Shown in pieces: positions 35,901 to 46,000 of a stretch of DNA of 64,000 nucleotides. A program made the translations under genes and the position numbers. The stretch covers positions 13,330,001 to 13,394,000 of the forward strand of contig OU612068.1 in the NCBI GenBank assembly GCA_914767715.1. Direction: 5' to 3'. Position 1 is the first letter of the stretch. Every line of letters begins with the position of its first letter. Below the pieces are notes generated by a model that was not told where the DNA came from, made no database searches, and was given only the letters and a program-made list of their open reading frames with translations. This DNA is from Membranipora membranacea (Eukaryota > Bryozoa > Gymnolaemata > Cheilostomatida > Membraniporidae).

Positions 35901-38900
35901 AAATCTGAAATCAGCATCCTCTTCATTCATCCCTACACAGGAGATGTGTGCAAATCACCCTTCTATTGTCGTGTATTATAACAGTTAATCACAAAATTTT
36001 TATTTGCTGCAGATTATTGCATATGGTGCCCTTCCACCTGAACTTGCCCAACAGCAGGGGATTGCTGTCAATCAACCTGTTCCACCCCAAGTGGAGGGTG
36101 GTGATATAGACAAATCACAAGGGGTGAGTAATTCCTCAAAAATTAATAATACAAATGTGATTTTTAGTTTTATATTGCCTTCTCTTGCGTATTGAAGAAA
36201 TGGCCAATAATTGGTCACTCATAGAAAATTTAATGGTCCAAAGTGTTCCCCTGATGTGGATGATGTGTTGGCTGTGGACACTCTTCCCATTTATTTTGGT
36301 TACTGACCACTGTATTGAGAAAGAATGAATAAGTCTGAGATTATGCACTGCTGACGGTTGAAAAAAGTGGGTTAAAATTCTGCCTGTGTCCAAAGTCCGA
36401 GCAATAAGGGTGCGGTAGCCGTATTCGAGACCAAGTTGTTCTCAGTTTGCAGGCAGGTCGGAGCACAACTTGGGCATCAATTGTGCCCAGAAGACAATAG
36501 CCTGCAGCAGGATTCAAACTCAAGACATCCAACACTTGCGTATTAGAGGCAGGCGCCTTAACCAACTAAGCCACATCCTACTCCTACTCCTAATCTAGTG
36601 ATTTGACTGTCCAAATTAATCACATTAGTCTTCATGACGGCCATCGGTATGGGTATGGGCCAAAACGCCAGTCTTGAAATCAATAAATTCTTTCCAAGAT
36701 GACCAATCATTCATCTTTTATTCAGTTAAATATCTTTTTCATAGCTAACTGGAATACCTAGTGGAGTTGATGGGGGAGCTGTGGATGAGCTGGTGGTTGA
36801 AGCCAGGAGAGTTGGACATTCTCCAGTCCTGCTGAATCAAATAAAAGATACTATCTATGGTGTACTTATACCGGTAAGAGTAGGCATCACTCACCGAATG
36901 ACAAGCTATCAAATTCATCACATGTCAAAAAAGAAGACAACTTCAGAAGCAAAGCATCTAGCATTCTCTCTCTCTCTCTCTCTCTTCTGAGCAGGATCGT
37001 ATGATCAAGTTGACTAAAATCTAATTTGCTTCTACCGGCAACCAGTTCTATACAATTGGCTTACCAGCGAAAGGATAGCATCTTATATAGGCAAATTCAA
37101 TAAGGTTTGATCTCCATCAAATCTAGACTGAGTGCTTAACACGCACCTAGAAAGTTGAGCTCTGCATGTGAGTCTTGTGTCGTAGATCGATTTGTGTTCC
37201 TTGTTTTTCCAGGGTGTTAAAGAGCCGATTATTCCACAGCATGGTCAGCAACAAGTTCAAGGTCAGCAACAGGGTCAGGCGGTGGCACCTGTGCCTGGAC
37301 CAAACAACCCTCAGGAAGATTCTGCTGAAGACCCCCACGTGGTCGCTACTCAAAACTTTATCCAAGCCGTCTTTCAATATGCTGAGGCAGCCATGCTCCA
37401 TGGGCCTGATCAACAAAATAGGATTAGAGCGATTTTAGTCAACGCCTGCACATATATTTCATCAATAGAGCCAGGTTGTATTGCTGCTACTCTGAAGTTT
37501 GAACAAGAAGAGTTGCTCAGTCGATTTCTCACTGTAATGCATGAAATAGCAAGTGAAATCATGACAACGAACATGTCACCTGATTTGATAAGCAAGGTTG
37601 AGGAGTTTATACGAAGTAAGGTAGTAGAGAATCACCCAGACCTATACGAGAAGCTGAAGATAGTGGTTGAAGATTTAGTAAGACATCTCAGTATAGCAAT
37701 AGCTGTTCCTCATAGTCAGTTACTGGCATATCTCAAAAAAGAATCCGAAATGCAAGTCAAGTTCACCATTCTCCTTCGCTCAAGACGTCCTGGACAACTA
37801 GCCAATTCTGTGAAAGGTGATCCTGCCCTGACAGCAAAGCTGGTGAAAGAATTCGATAATTTTATAATCTTTCGGGAGAAATTGAAGCAGCACGTTTTGA
37901 GAACTGAGTCTGCTAACATCTCAATGGCTATAGAGGTAAGAAAGTTTCACAACAGCTGATATTTAAAGAAATTATTTTTGCGGTGTCCTGATTATGCACC
38001 GATGAGCTTATCCTAGATCAAGTTTGATCTGCGGCGTGACCAGTAGAGGGGAGGGAACTCCAAAACGCAGACAAATGGATCAAACTTGTTCTAGGCTTAT
38101 CCTCTAAATTTGTCATTTCTAAGGCAAAGCTTCTCTTTTCCCATTACAGCCCAAATTGGCCACTATAATGTTCACGTCGAATATAAGCATAGTTTGGCTT
38201 TGCTTTTGGCTGTGATTTTAGTTGGGCTTACACATGCTGAAGAATATTGAATTGAACAATAAAATGTTCAGCCTTTCAATTAAGGCCTCAGAAAATCCGT
38301 TCTATCAATAGGAAGGCAACAAAGCAGACCCAAAATGTATCATTATGGAAAGGAATAGGCCTAGCTATTAGTAGGGGTGTGTAGCACCTTGCCCAATCCT
38401 TAGTAGCCTTACTAAAAGTTTCCTAATCCTATGGAAAATACGGCGTGTATAGCTACGGCTTTAGGTGGTTCTGTGCCTTAGATTTCCATGCTGTGGTATC
38501 AAAGAATATAAAAAAAAATTTTGTCGGATGCTTTATTTCTTTTAGGCACCAGGCATGATAATGAGTACCATCAAACCAGACACAAGTGTGGGAAATGACT
38601 ATGTTATGCAGAGCCAGGCAGCAATGCAGCAATTAATACTCAACTATCTCTTCTTCATAGATGTATATCTACACACACATGACATCAGTTACAACAAAAT
38701 GTTTCACTGTTGATATTGCATAGATTTGAGAGAACAAAACATACTGATTAAAGTTAGGAGACTGTTAGTTGCTTGAATTTCAGTAGTGCCATCCATTTTG
38801 GGATTCACCAAAGAAAACATCTTTATTGAATGGAATGCCTATGTATCCAGTTTAATTATTATTACGATTTTACGATACACTTGCAGAGTTCCGCTGGGGC

Positions 38901-39813
38901 TGAACAATCTGGCATAAGAAAAGCAGACGTAGCTACTGAGCCTAGACTGTATTTCAACAAACTACCACCTAACCAATCTCAAGCCAAAGATTATCTGAGA
39001 AGCCTCGTAGAACCACATGGTGAAATTGTTGAGCTTCATGTTCCATATAATTCCAAAAGTAAGTAGACCTGTCATCCGCACTGATATAAGATGGGAGCAA
39101 GAGTGATGTGGGGAAAAATAACCACTGCTTACATACTACAACGTCATTTTTTTTTATTGAGATTAGATTTGTTTCAGCCTACAAATTTACTCTATTGTGG
39201 GATTACTCTCTTGCAGCCATTTTCTTTACAGGGGTTAGCAATCTGATGCAGGGATTAAAGCATGTCCACTTTCTTGATCAAACTGCCACTGTATTGCATA
39301 TTCTCTTGGAATTTTAATTAGGAAATACTGTGTGTTGAGTTTCACAAGGACAGGACAGGACAGGACAGGACAGGACAGGACAGGACAGGACAGGACAGGA
39401 CAGGACAGGACAGGACAGGACAGGACAGGACATGACAGGACAGGACAGGACAGGACAGGACAGGACAGGACAGTCCAGTCCAGTCCAGTCATGTAATGCA
39501 ACCATTGATCCCTCTCCTCTCCCAACGGGCAACACCTATGATCACACCCCTGACTTTTATTGCAGACCTTTTAACCATAATGGTGCTTCAAGCAAAATAC
39601 TACACCATAGACATAAGCAGAAAACAACAAAAACACACACTTGCATGTTTTCTTCACACAGCGGGGCGTCGATTTTGCTTCGGATTCTGCACTATGGCTA
39701 CATTTGATGAATGCGACAGGGTCATAGAAGCTCTAAAAGGAACACTTACATGGGAGAAAAGAGATGATGAGAAGCTGATTGTCAGATACGCCAACCCAAA
39801 AGATGACAGCTGA
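32963..39813 (+). CDS. Helical-domain protein with one RRM-like domain (paralogue B)
   Basis: Exons: 32963-33040, 36013-36123, 36745-36873, 37213-37935, an optional 38546-38587, 38887-39058, 39662-39813 (stop TGA), giving about 454 aa, or 14 more with the optional exon. Exons 2-4 parallel those of paralogue A: GGDIDKSQ against AGDIEKPG, then a short exon starting with a G-I-P type sequence, then a large helical exon (DPHVVATQNFIQAV against NAHMYVMREFIEKV). The last two exons encode an RRM closest to the third RRM of A: LYFNKLPPN, an interrupting phase-1 intron, then GFCTMATFDECDRVIEAL. The first two RRMs of A are missing. Exon 4 starts with a Gln-rich linker (QHGQQQVQGQQQGQ). The optional exon has a weak donor (AGT/GTGGGA), so its use is doubtful. 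RNA-binding role inferred from the fold only. Confidence 0.78.
34327..35114. mobile_element. Old inverted-repeat (foldback) element in intron 1 of paralogue B
   Basis: CAATAGGCGACTTAC at 34327 is inverted as GTAAGTCGCCTATTG at the right end (about 35100-35114). Weaker similarity continues inwards for roughly 80 bp, including a shared AAAGGGACAGT block. No target duplication is visible and the arms have diverged, so this is an old insertion. Confidence 0.5.
35425..35456. mobile_element. 32-bp miniature insertion with 10-bp TIRs and exact 8-bp TSD
   Basis: The ends CATAGACTTA and TAAGTCTATG are perfect inverted repeats enclosing 12 bp. GATAAAAC flanks both sides exactly (35417-35424 and 35457-35464). 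An 8-bp duplication is what hAT transposases make. The same TIR begins the 410-bp element at 55295. Confidence 0.8.
36369..36590 (-). mobile_element. tRNA-derived SINE, family B copy 2 (intron of paralogue B)
   Basis: The - strand head reads GGATGTGGCTTAGTTGG TTAAGG with a good A box and the B box GAGTTTGAATCC. The body shares CCGACCTGCCTGC and the terminal ATTTTAACCC with the copy at 24993-25192. The two copies sit in non-equivalent introns of the paralogues, so they inserted independently. Confidence 0.72.
36966..36984 (+). repeat. (TC)n microsatellite
   Basis: An uninterrupted TC dinucleotide run in intron 3 of paralogue B. Confidence 0.8.
38001..38106. repeat. Inverted repeat, about 105 bp
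   Basis: GAGCTTATCCTAGATCAAG near the left end is matched in inverted form by CTTGTTCTAGGCTTATCC at the right end, with AGTTTGATC and GATCAAACT pairing further in. The spacer contains a G-rich stretch. Probably a small foldback element in intron 4 of paralogue B. Confidence 0.5.
39351..39490 (+). repeat. Pentanucleotide satellite (CAGGA)n followed by (CAGTC)4
   Basis: Twenty-four CAGGA units (one reads CATGA) are followed without a gap by four CAGTC units. The array lies in the last intron of paralogue B, between the two exons of its RRM. Because five is not a multiple of three and the unit contains no stop, it makes long spurious open frames on both strands. Confidence 0.95.
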
Positions 39814-40077
39814 TCATATAACAAAGAGCTGAGCGGACAAGGCTCCTCTACCAGTACGATGTTATATATATATATATAAGTATGGTCGTTAGTTTGTCAT
39901 ATTTGATTTACAGCCATTTTTCTAGACCAGGAATCTTAAGTATCAGCAGCAGTAAGATATAAGGTAGCAAAGATTGCAAAGTTGAACGTGTCATACCATC
40001 ACTGTATTTGGTGATAGTACATAATGTATGAGGCTGGAATCTCAAGGTCAAAATCCAACTCAGGGTGGTCCTAACAT

Positions 40078-40248
40078 GAAATCGGTTCCCCAATACCGAT
40101 TGTGACCATGATAAAGTTTCCACTAAGTCAGGTCTATATGAGGGGAGTTTGACATTTGAACATTAACCCAAATGTCAAACTCATTTCATATAGATCTGAC
40201 TTAGTGGCAACTTTATCGTCGTCACAATTGTATTGGTTAACCGAGATA
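40078..40248. mobile_element. Foldback element, about 170 bp
   Basis: The two arms are inverted copies with moderate divergence: CACTAAGTCAGGTCTATATGA on the left pairs with TCATATAGATCTGACTTAGTG on the right, and GTTTGACATTTG pairs with CAAATGTCAAAC around a loop of about 7 nt. No target duplication was identified, so the ends are approximate. Confidence 0.6.
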
Positions 40249-40997
40249 TCTCCTACGCTCGATAGGACACTTAGCTATATTCTCTCTTTCTGAGGGCCTT
40301 GCATGGGTGCCACCCCCACGCATTTTATCTTAATGGCAACTGGGAAATTCAGCAGTAGTTTTGATAAGATTATAATTAAGGTAATAAAGGCATAGGACTA
40401 ACCACACTGGACAACACCATACATATTATTAATGATACCCTCAGAGTATATTATGTCAAATAGCTAATATTTTGGAGGTATGTTACAACAACCTAATCTG
40501 AAATTGTTTTGGATTTGTTGTAAGCTATTAGTTGTTATAGTGTAGCATACCTGTTGACTGTCAACCTCTGTATGTATGTACTTCTGTTTATGTTCTACAG
40601 TTGACACAATGAAGGAGCGTAGAATAAGTCGGTGATTGTTGACATTCTACAAACGAAGATGCTGTCGACCCTGCATGGAGCCAGGCTGTTCTCCTACATG
40701 TAACGGTAACGACAACTCTGATAGCTGCATCATCGAAGTCTCCCTTGCTACAATTCGATTAAAGATTATCAAGGGTTACTCAAAGGATGTAATGCATATA
40801 TGCAGGAAACTTGCTCATACTGTTCAGGAAAATATGACTTGACTTGAGTTACCACAGGGTAGTCCCATTTTGTAACCTTATCTTGTTCTTGTTTCGCATT
40901 TCTGCAATTAATTGATGAAAACTTCATCCTTAAAAGAGACAAACCTGAATCAAACTTTCTTGACTGAATTCCTCTTGGAAAATTGAGACCTAGACTG

Positions 40998-42355
40998 GAT
41001 GATTGATTGATTGATTTATTAGCTATCACAAACATTAAATGTTGCGAAAAATGGATGCATATACTTTGTCATAATAAGAGCTTGCTACCAGTGTATAAAA
41101 CTATGGACTTTTTTAAAAAAGAATCTCATTAAGTATGATGCACATTTGCCTCAGAAAACAGTCTTTGCCCCATGAGCTGCGATATTTAACATGTCTAAGA
41201 CGACCAGAAGGGCAATGTTCAAGAAAATCGTGTATAAAGTGGTCTTCATCAAAAAAACAGCACATGATAATGGATTTAGTTCTCTGTTTAATAATGGTAT
41301 CAAGATCGCCTCCGTCAAGCCCTAAATTTTTGGCATCGTTGAAAACTTTTCTTAGTAATTTCTTGTCCTTAGCATATATGCTAGAGTGCAAAACAGGTAG
41401 ACAATACATTAAGAGTGAAACTACAAAACTTTTGAACAGCATGGAGGCTAATGGCTTCGAACTCAGATACATAAAATTTTTAACAACATACATCCTTTGA
41501 CTTGCTTTGCCAGTTATTTTATGCACATAATCTTCGAATCTTAGTTTGTTATCAATGTCTACACCAAGGTATTTTACCTTTTCACAAAATGATATATTGG
41601 TGCCATCTAGGTACAGTTTAGGAGTGTTAGGTTTGATACGTTGAGTAGAGAAAAGCATTTCCTTTGTCTTAGAAGCATTAAGTAGTAAATCTAAATCAGG
41701 GCATTGTTTGGAGATTCTATTAATTTCAGAAAAATAATTACATAAGGCTAAATCATAACCAACTTATCCAATTACACAAGTGTCATCCGCATATTTGAGT
41801 ACTGTGATATTCGACAGTTTAGATGAAATCCTGTTTGTATAGATAGAGAATAATAATGGCGAGAGTACACTGCCCTGGGGAGTTCCTGTATGAGTCAATA
41901 TTGGTGCAGACAGTTGATTGTTGACCATTGTTTGCTGGACACGGTTACTCAAGAAGCTAGTTACCCATCCTATTACTCTGGTGTCGAGGTGTTGTAGCAG
42001 GGGGATTAGATATTCTACTCTGATGGTGTTGAAAGCAGAAGAAAAGTCCAAAAATAAACATCTTGCATAGTTAGAGGCTGCTTTGTCAATGAAGTGTGTG
42101 ATAGTTGTTGTAAGGCATAGGACAGCATCTTGTGTTGATCTTTTCTGGCGGTAGGCAAACTGATGGCGGTCCATGGCTGTGTGTTTAGTTATGTATATTT
42201 TAAGTTGTCTCTCTAACATTTTACATAGGCAGCTGGTTATGGCTATCGGGCGGTAGTCTTTGAGTTGTGTTGGTGTGGTGACTTTTGGTATCATAGTATA
42301 TAGTAACTCTTTGTGCAGAATTCTGAAATTTCCTGAGAGAATAGATGTAAAATAA
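40998..42355 (-). mobile_element. LINE fragment (CR1/L2-like reverse transcriptase), copy 2
   Basis: Read on the - strand, 42355-41764 encodes reverse-transcriptase blocks (TQLKDYRPIAITS, FLDFSSAFNTI, GTPQGSVLSPLLFSIY, YADD), then a stop codon, then 41658-41113 encodes the downstream region ending SSWGKDCFLRQM. The 3' end is AATAAATCAATCAATCAATC. It is 5' truncated and lacks the endonuclease, so it is not active. It shares domain order, wording and the short-repeat tail type with copy 1 at 19981-21740 but is more complete. Confidence 0.88.
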
Positions 42356-43093
42356 AACAATTTCCCTAAAACTACTAGTAGATCTTTCTCTCAAGGTTGT
42401 GTTATCGATGGTAGTTTTGGTTCTTATTTTCCATATTATAGCCCAAACAAGTTAAAAAAATGTTTTATCATTGACAGCAATGCGTTTGGAGCAGCCACAG
42501 CCTTCTTTCGTCATATAGTATGATATATAGCTTTCATATTAATTTTATATGATTATATAGCTTTGTCATACCAAGGAGTAACACTTTGTAACAGGTATTA
42601 CTCCTCGCTATTACCCCTTGGTCATACTAATGAGTATGATAAATTGTATCATACTAATTAGATTTTGAAGGAGTTGTCCTCTCCAACTTTTTCACAAAGG
42701 GCTCAAAAGTGGAGTTGTTGAAAGCTATCACCAAGCAACAATGCTGACCAGTGGTGTAAAGTATTAATGCGCAGACAATCTTCTCATGTAATTTAAATGC
42801 CTAAATAATAGGAGGAAGAGTCACAGTAGAGAAAAATATAAAAAATGAACACCAGTCATAATATTTGTACTGCACAGCACCACAGATCATCAAATAGTCT
42901 CCTATTTGTAGCTGTATACTTCATTAGCGTAGTAATAGTATAGCATCCAACACTGCAAGTAGGCTGCAGGTGGTTGAACAATTTTTAGAGGGATTAACAA
43001 GTAATAAATTGGCATAAATATACGGTGACAAATAAACTCAATTTATTGACTATAATGCAGATTTGAAGTTAATTTAGAACTCACAATCCAAGT

Positions 43094-46000
43094 ATGGATG
43101 ATCCAAGAATAGAGTGGATCAGAAATAAGGCCTACTTGGCTTTATCCATCACAGATCCAGAAGTTTTTGAGCAGCTTTTGGAGAGAGATGATGGTGAAGG
43201 AGAGAGAAACATAGCCAAGTTTATAAATGACACACCAACTGAAGATGCATCTTCTCTGCTGTTCTATAAAGTGGTTAGGGAAGAGCAGGATGAAATGGAA
43301 GTGGAATGTGGTGAGTCTGACTGTGAAACATACTGGGTATAGCCTAGAGGCTGCCTGTTACTAGTAAGCTAATAAATAGTGTGAGAAGAACAGCGTTAGT
43401 ATTTGAGCAAAGGACTAGTCCCTGGTTTGAGCTAGGGATAGAATGTTTGAGGTTAACTGAAATACATACCAAGGCAATCATACACATTATCCACTAAGAT
43501 TCAGCTAGACAAAAGGGGCTACATCTAGCAATTATATGCAAGGTTAATTCCATGGTCTAGACACATTACTGTTTTCAAACTAATCACTGTTTGACTCAAA
43601 TTTATGATTTGCGATATAAAACTGTTTCTCTATAATATTTTAGAGCCTGAGATTCCAGACATAATAGAAGAAGATGAAAACAAGGAGGACACAGAGATCG
43701 TAGCCGCTCAGCAGAACGGAGATGACGGAGCGGCTGCTGCTGCTTCCCCTGGTGCTGACAGTAAAGCCAGTCCTAAAGGTAGGTCCCAAGGTGTTAGCTG
43801 CCAGAACTTAGGCCTACATTATCATAGCCCCGACCTGGCACTACTGTGTCAGTGTTTTTCCTGATTGCACCTTGAGGTGTGTTGATTTTTATGTTGGACT
43901 ATGATTCAATGTCCTCTCACCCTATCTGTTTTAAAATATGTAAATGACGGACTTGAGTGTGTTTGGGGTTAGCTCCTTAGAATAGAATACGTTATAGGAG
44001 ACGTAAATTACTTTTTCTGCTTTTGCTTCACTGTTGAAGTTTGATTTTCACATTCCTAGAAACGACAGATGAAAATGATGAAAGTAAGTAAATGCGGGCT
44101 CCAGCTTGATGCTAATTTATGTTGTCGCTCTTGTTAGCTGCTTCATGTTTAGCTTCTGATCACTAGCTTCACTTTTATAATTAATTGTCTCAAAAGATGT
44201 GAAATAATTTCTGTGAGATGGAAGATTCATGAATTTTAGTCCATGACATAGTGTCGTAGCCTGACTTGACCAGCTTAGCCTAAGTTGGTCAGTTGTTATT
44301 GTGGTCTGAAATCAATTTCCAACTCTCCAACAACAAAAACACAGGCTACAAAATCAAAAACTCACACTGGTGATTTTCATCGTACCCAAACCATCAGGCA
44401 TTTGATTTGTTTTGCATTGTGCCGTTGCTAGTAATAGTTGTCCGTATCTTATTCTATGCATGTGAATAAGTAGCATTCTATTTTGTGTTGCATTTTCTTT
44501 GTCAATTGCTGCTAGATAATCACGATGTCTTGTCAAACTCTTCCAGCTCACTCCATTATTGTTTTTTCGCTCATCACCAATAAACATATAAATACATATA
44601 TGTTTATGTCATAACCTAACCATCTTTTTCTGATATCACATTACTCTGTTTGATTGGACTGTTGGCTCTTTTAAGGCAAAAGAAAGAGAACTGGTAAGAA
44701 TACACCCAGTGAATCAGGAGCGACTCCTAAGCCTGACACTCCAGCTCCAGCTGCTCCACCAGTACCAGAGGAGAACGGCGAGCCTGCGGTGAATGGAGAG
44801 GCAGGGGGAGACAATGCCGAGGAGGATATTGAACCAGAAGTTCCCAAAACGGTTAGTTCAGTTCTGATGTCTGAAGATCCAAATATTTTTTCTTTGTGTA
44901 TTGAATGATCGCCCTTCTAACATTAGTAAGGATAGCCATATGCTGGTGTATAGATTACATCACAATGATGATGAGAAAATGTTAGAATGTCTAAACAACT
45001 CAATCAAACTATAATTCCAGTGAAAACATGAAATAGGGTTTTGCTTTGAATATAGTCTAACAATGTTTTGTTTTCTCGCATGCCTACCAACGATCAGACA
45101 CAGTCAGCTTGAATAATTAAATCTCATAATGTTGCTTTAGCTTTTAATCCGTTGTGTAAATGAAAGTTGGTCTCATAACCCATTGTATTTGTTAATAAAA
45201 CCTTTACTTTCTAAACGTTGAGCTAATGCATGTATCAGAGTTATATTTAATACTGAAATAGTTTATAGGACCTATCTGTAGCCTGGCAGTTGTTTATTCT
45301 CTTAACTCCGATCTGTCTGCTGCCCATATTTTAGTTAAAAGAGTTTGCAGGCGACTCAGATTATGCAATTTAGACCATTCAGAGAGACAGAATACATTTT
45401 TTTGAATATCACATGAGATTTTCATGAGTTTATTTTTGTCTTCATACCAATTTGATTAACCTAGTATTAAGGATTTTAAGAATTGGCAATAAACAAACCT
45501 TGAACTTCGAATTCTCTACAAATCTCGTTACTCATTGTCTGTAGAAAATAGTAAAAGTGAGCGTAACGAGAGTTTACATGTACATGTGCTTCAACTTCCT
45601 GCCTGAAGAAGCCAGAGATCTCGACTCTGTCTATTTCCTGAGAACTACGGAGGGTATGGTGTCCCTCCCCAATACTATCTCTGAGGCAGACTCTATGCTT
45701 CCTGGGCTTTTCGAGATAGGACTTCTCAACGGTCACTCACTGCTCATGCTTCAGCAGGTTATCAATAAGGTAGGTTCACTGTTTGTATAGACTTCTCCCT
45801 CATATTGTCAATTCCCAATATTGATTAGAACTGTCATCAAGGTAGCACTGTGAAACATTGCATTCAAAGTCGCTGTCAATCTGCAGACAGTCAGAGCACG
45901 CCTACCTGTGTCACAGATAGTTAGTGGATAATTGACTGCAACCCTATTCAAACACCAAAAACGCTTTTCAAACAAAAGACGTCTATTCCTGCAACTGCTG

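Larger units (their letters stand above)
39814..43093. other. Intergenic region between paralogue B and the dynein gene
   Basis: It contains a small foldback sequence (40078-40248), a 5'-truncated LINE (40998-42355) and several short palindromic AT-rich stretches near 42560-42660 (CATACCAAGGAGTAA with inverted partners). No host exon was found. Confidence 0.55.

Noticed and set aside
38546-38720. Longer exon in paralogue B reading on past 38587
   Set aside because: No usable donor further on keeps the frame to the exon at 38887; only a 42-nt version with a weak donor fits, and the gene joins in frame without it.
39235-39535. Long open frames with a repeated LSCPV or QDRTG pattern on both strands
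   Set aside because: They are produced by the stop-free CAGGA pentamer array and have no conserved flanking exons.
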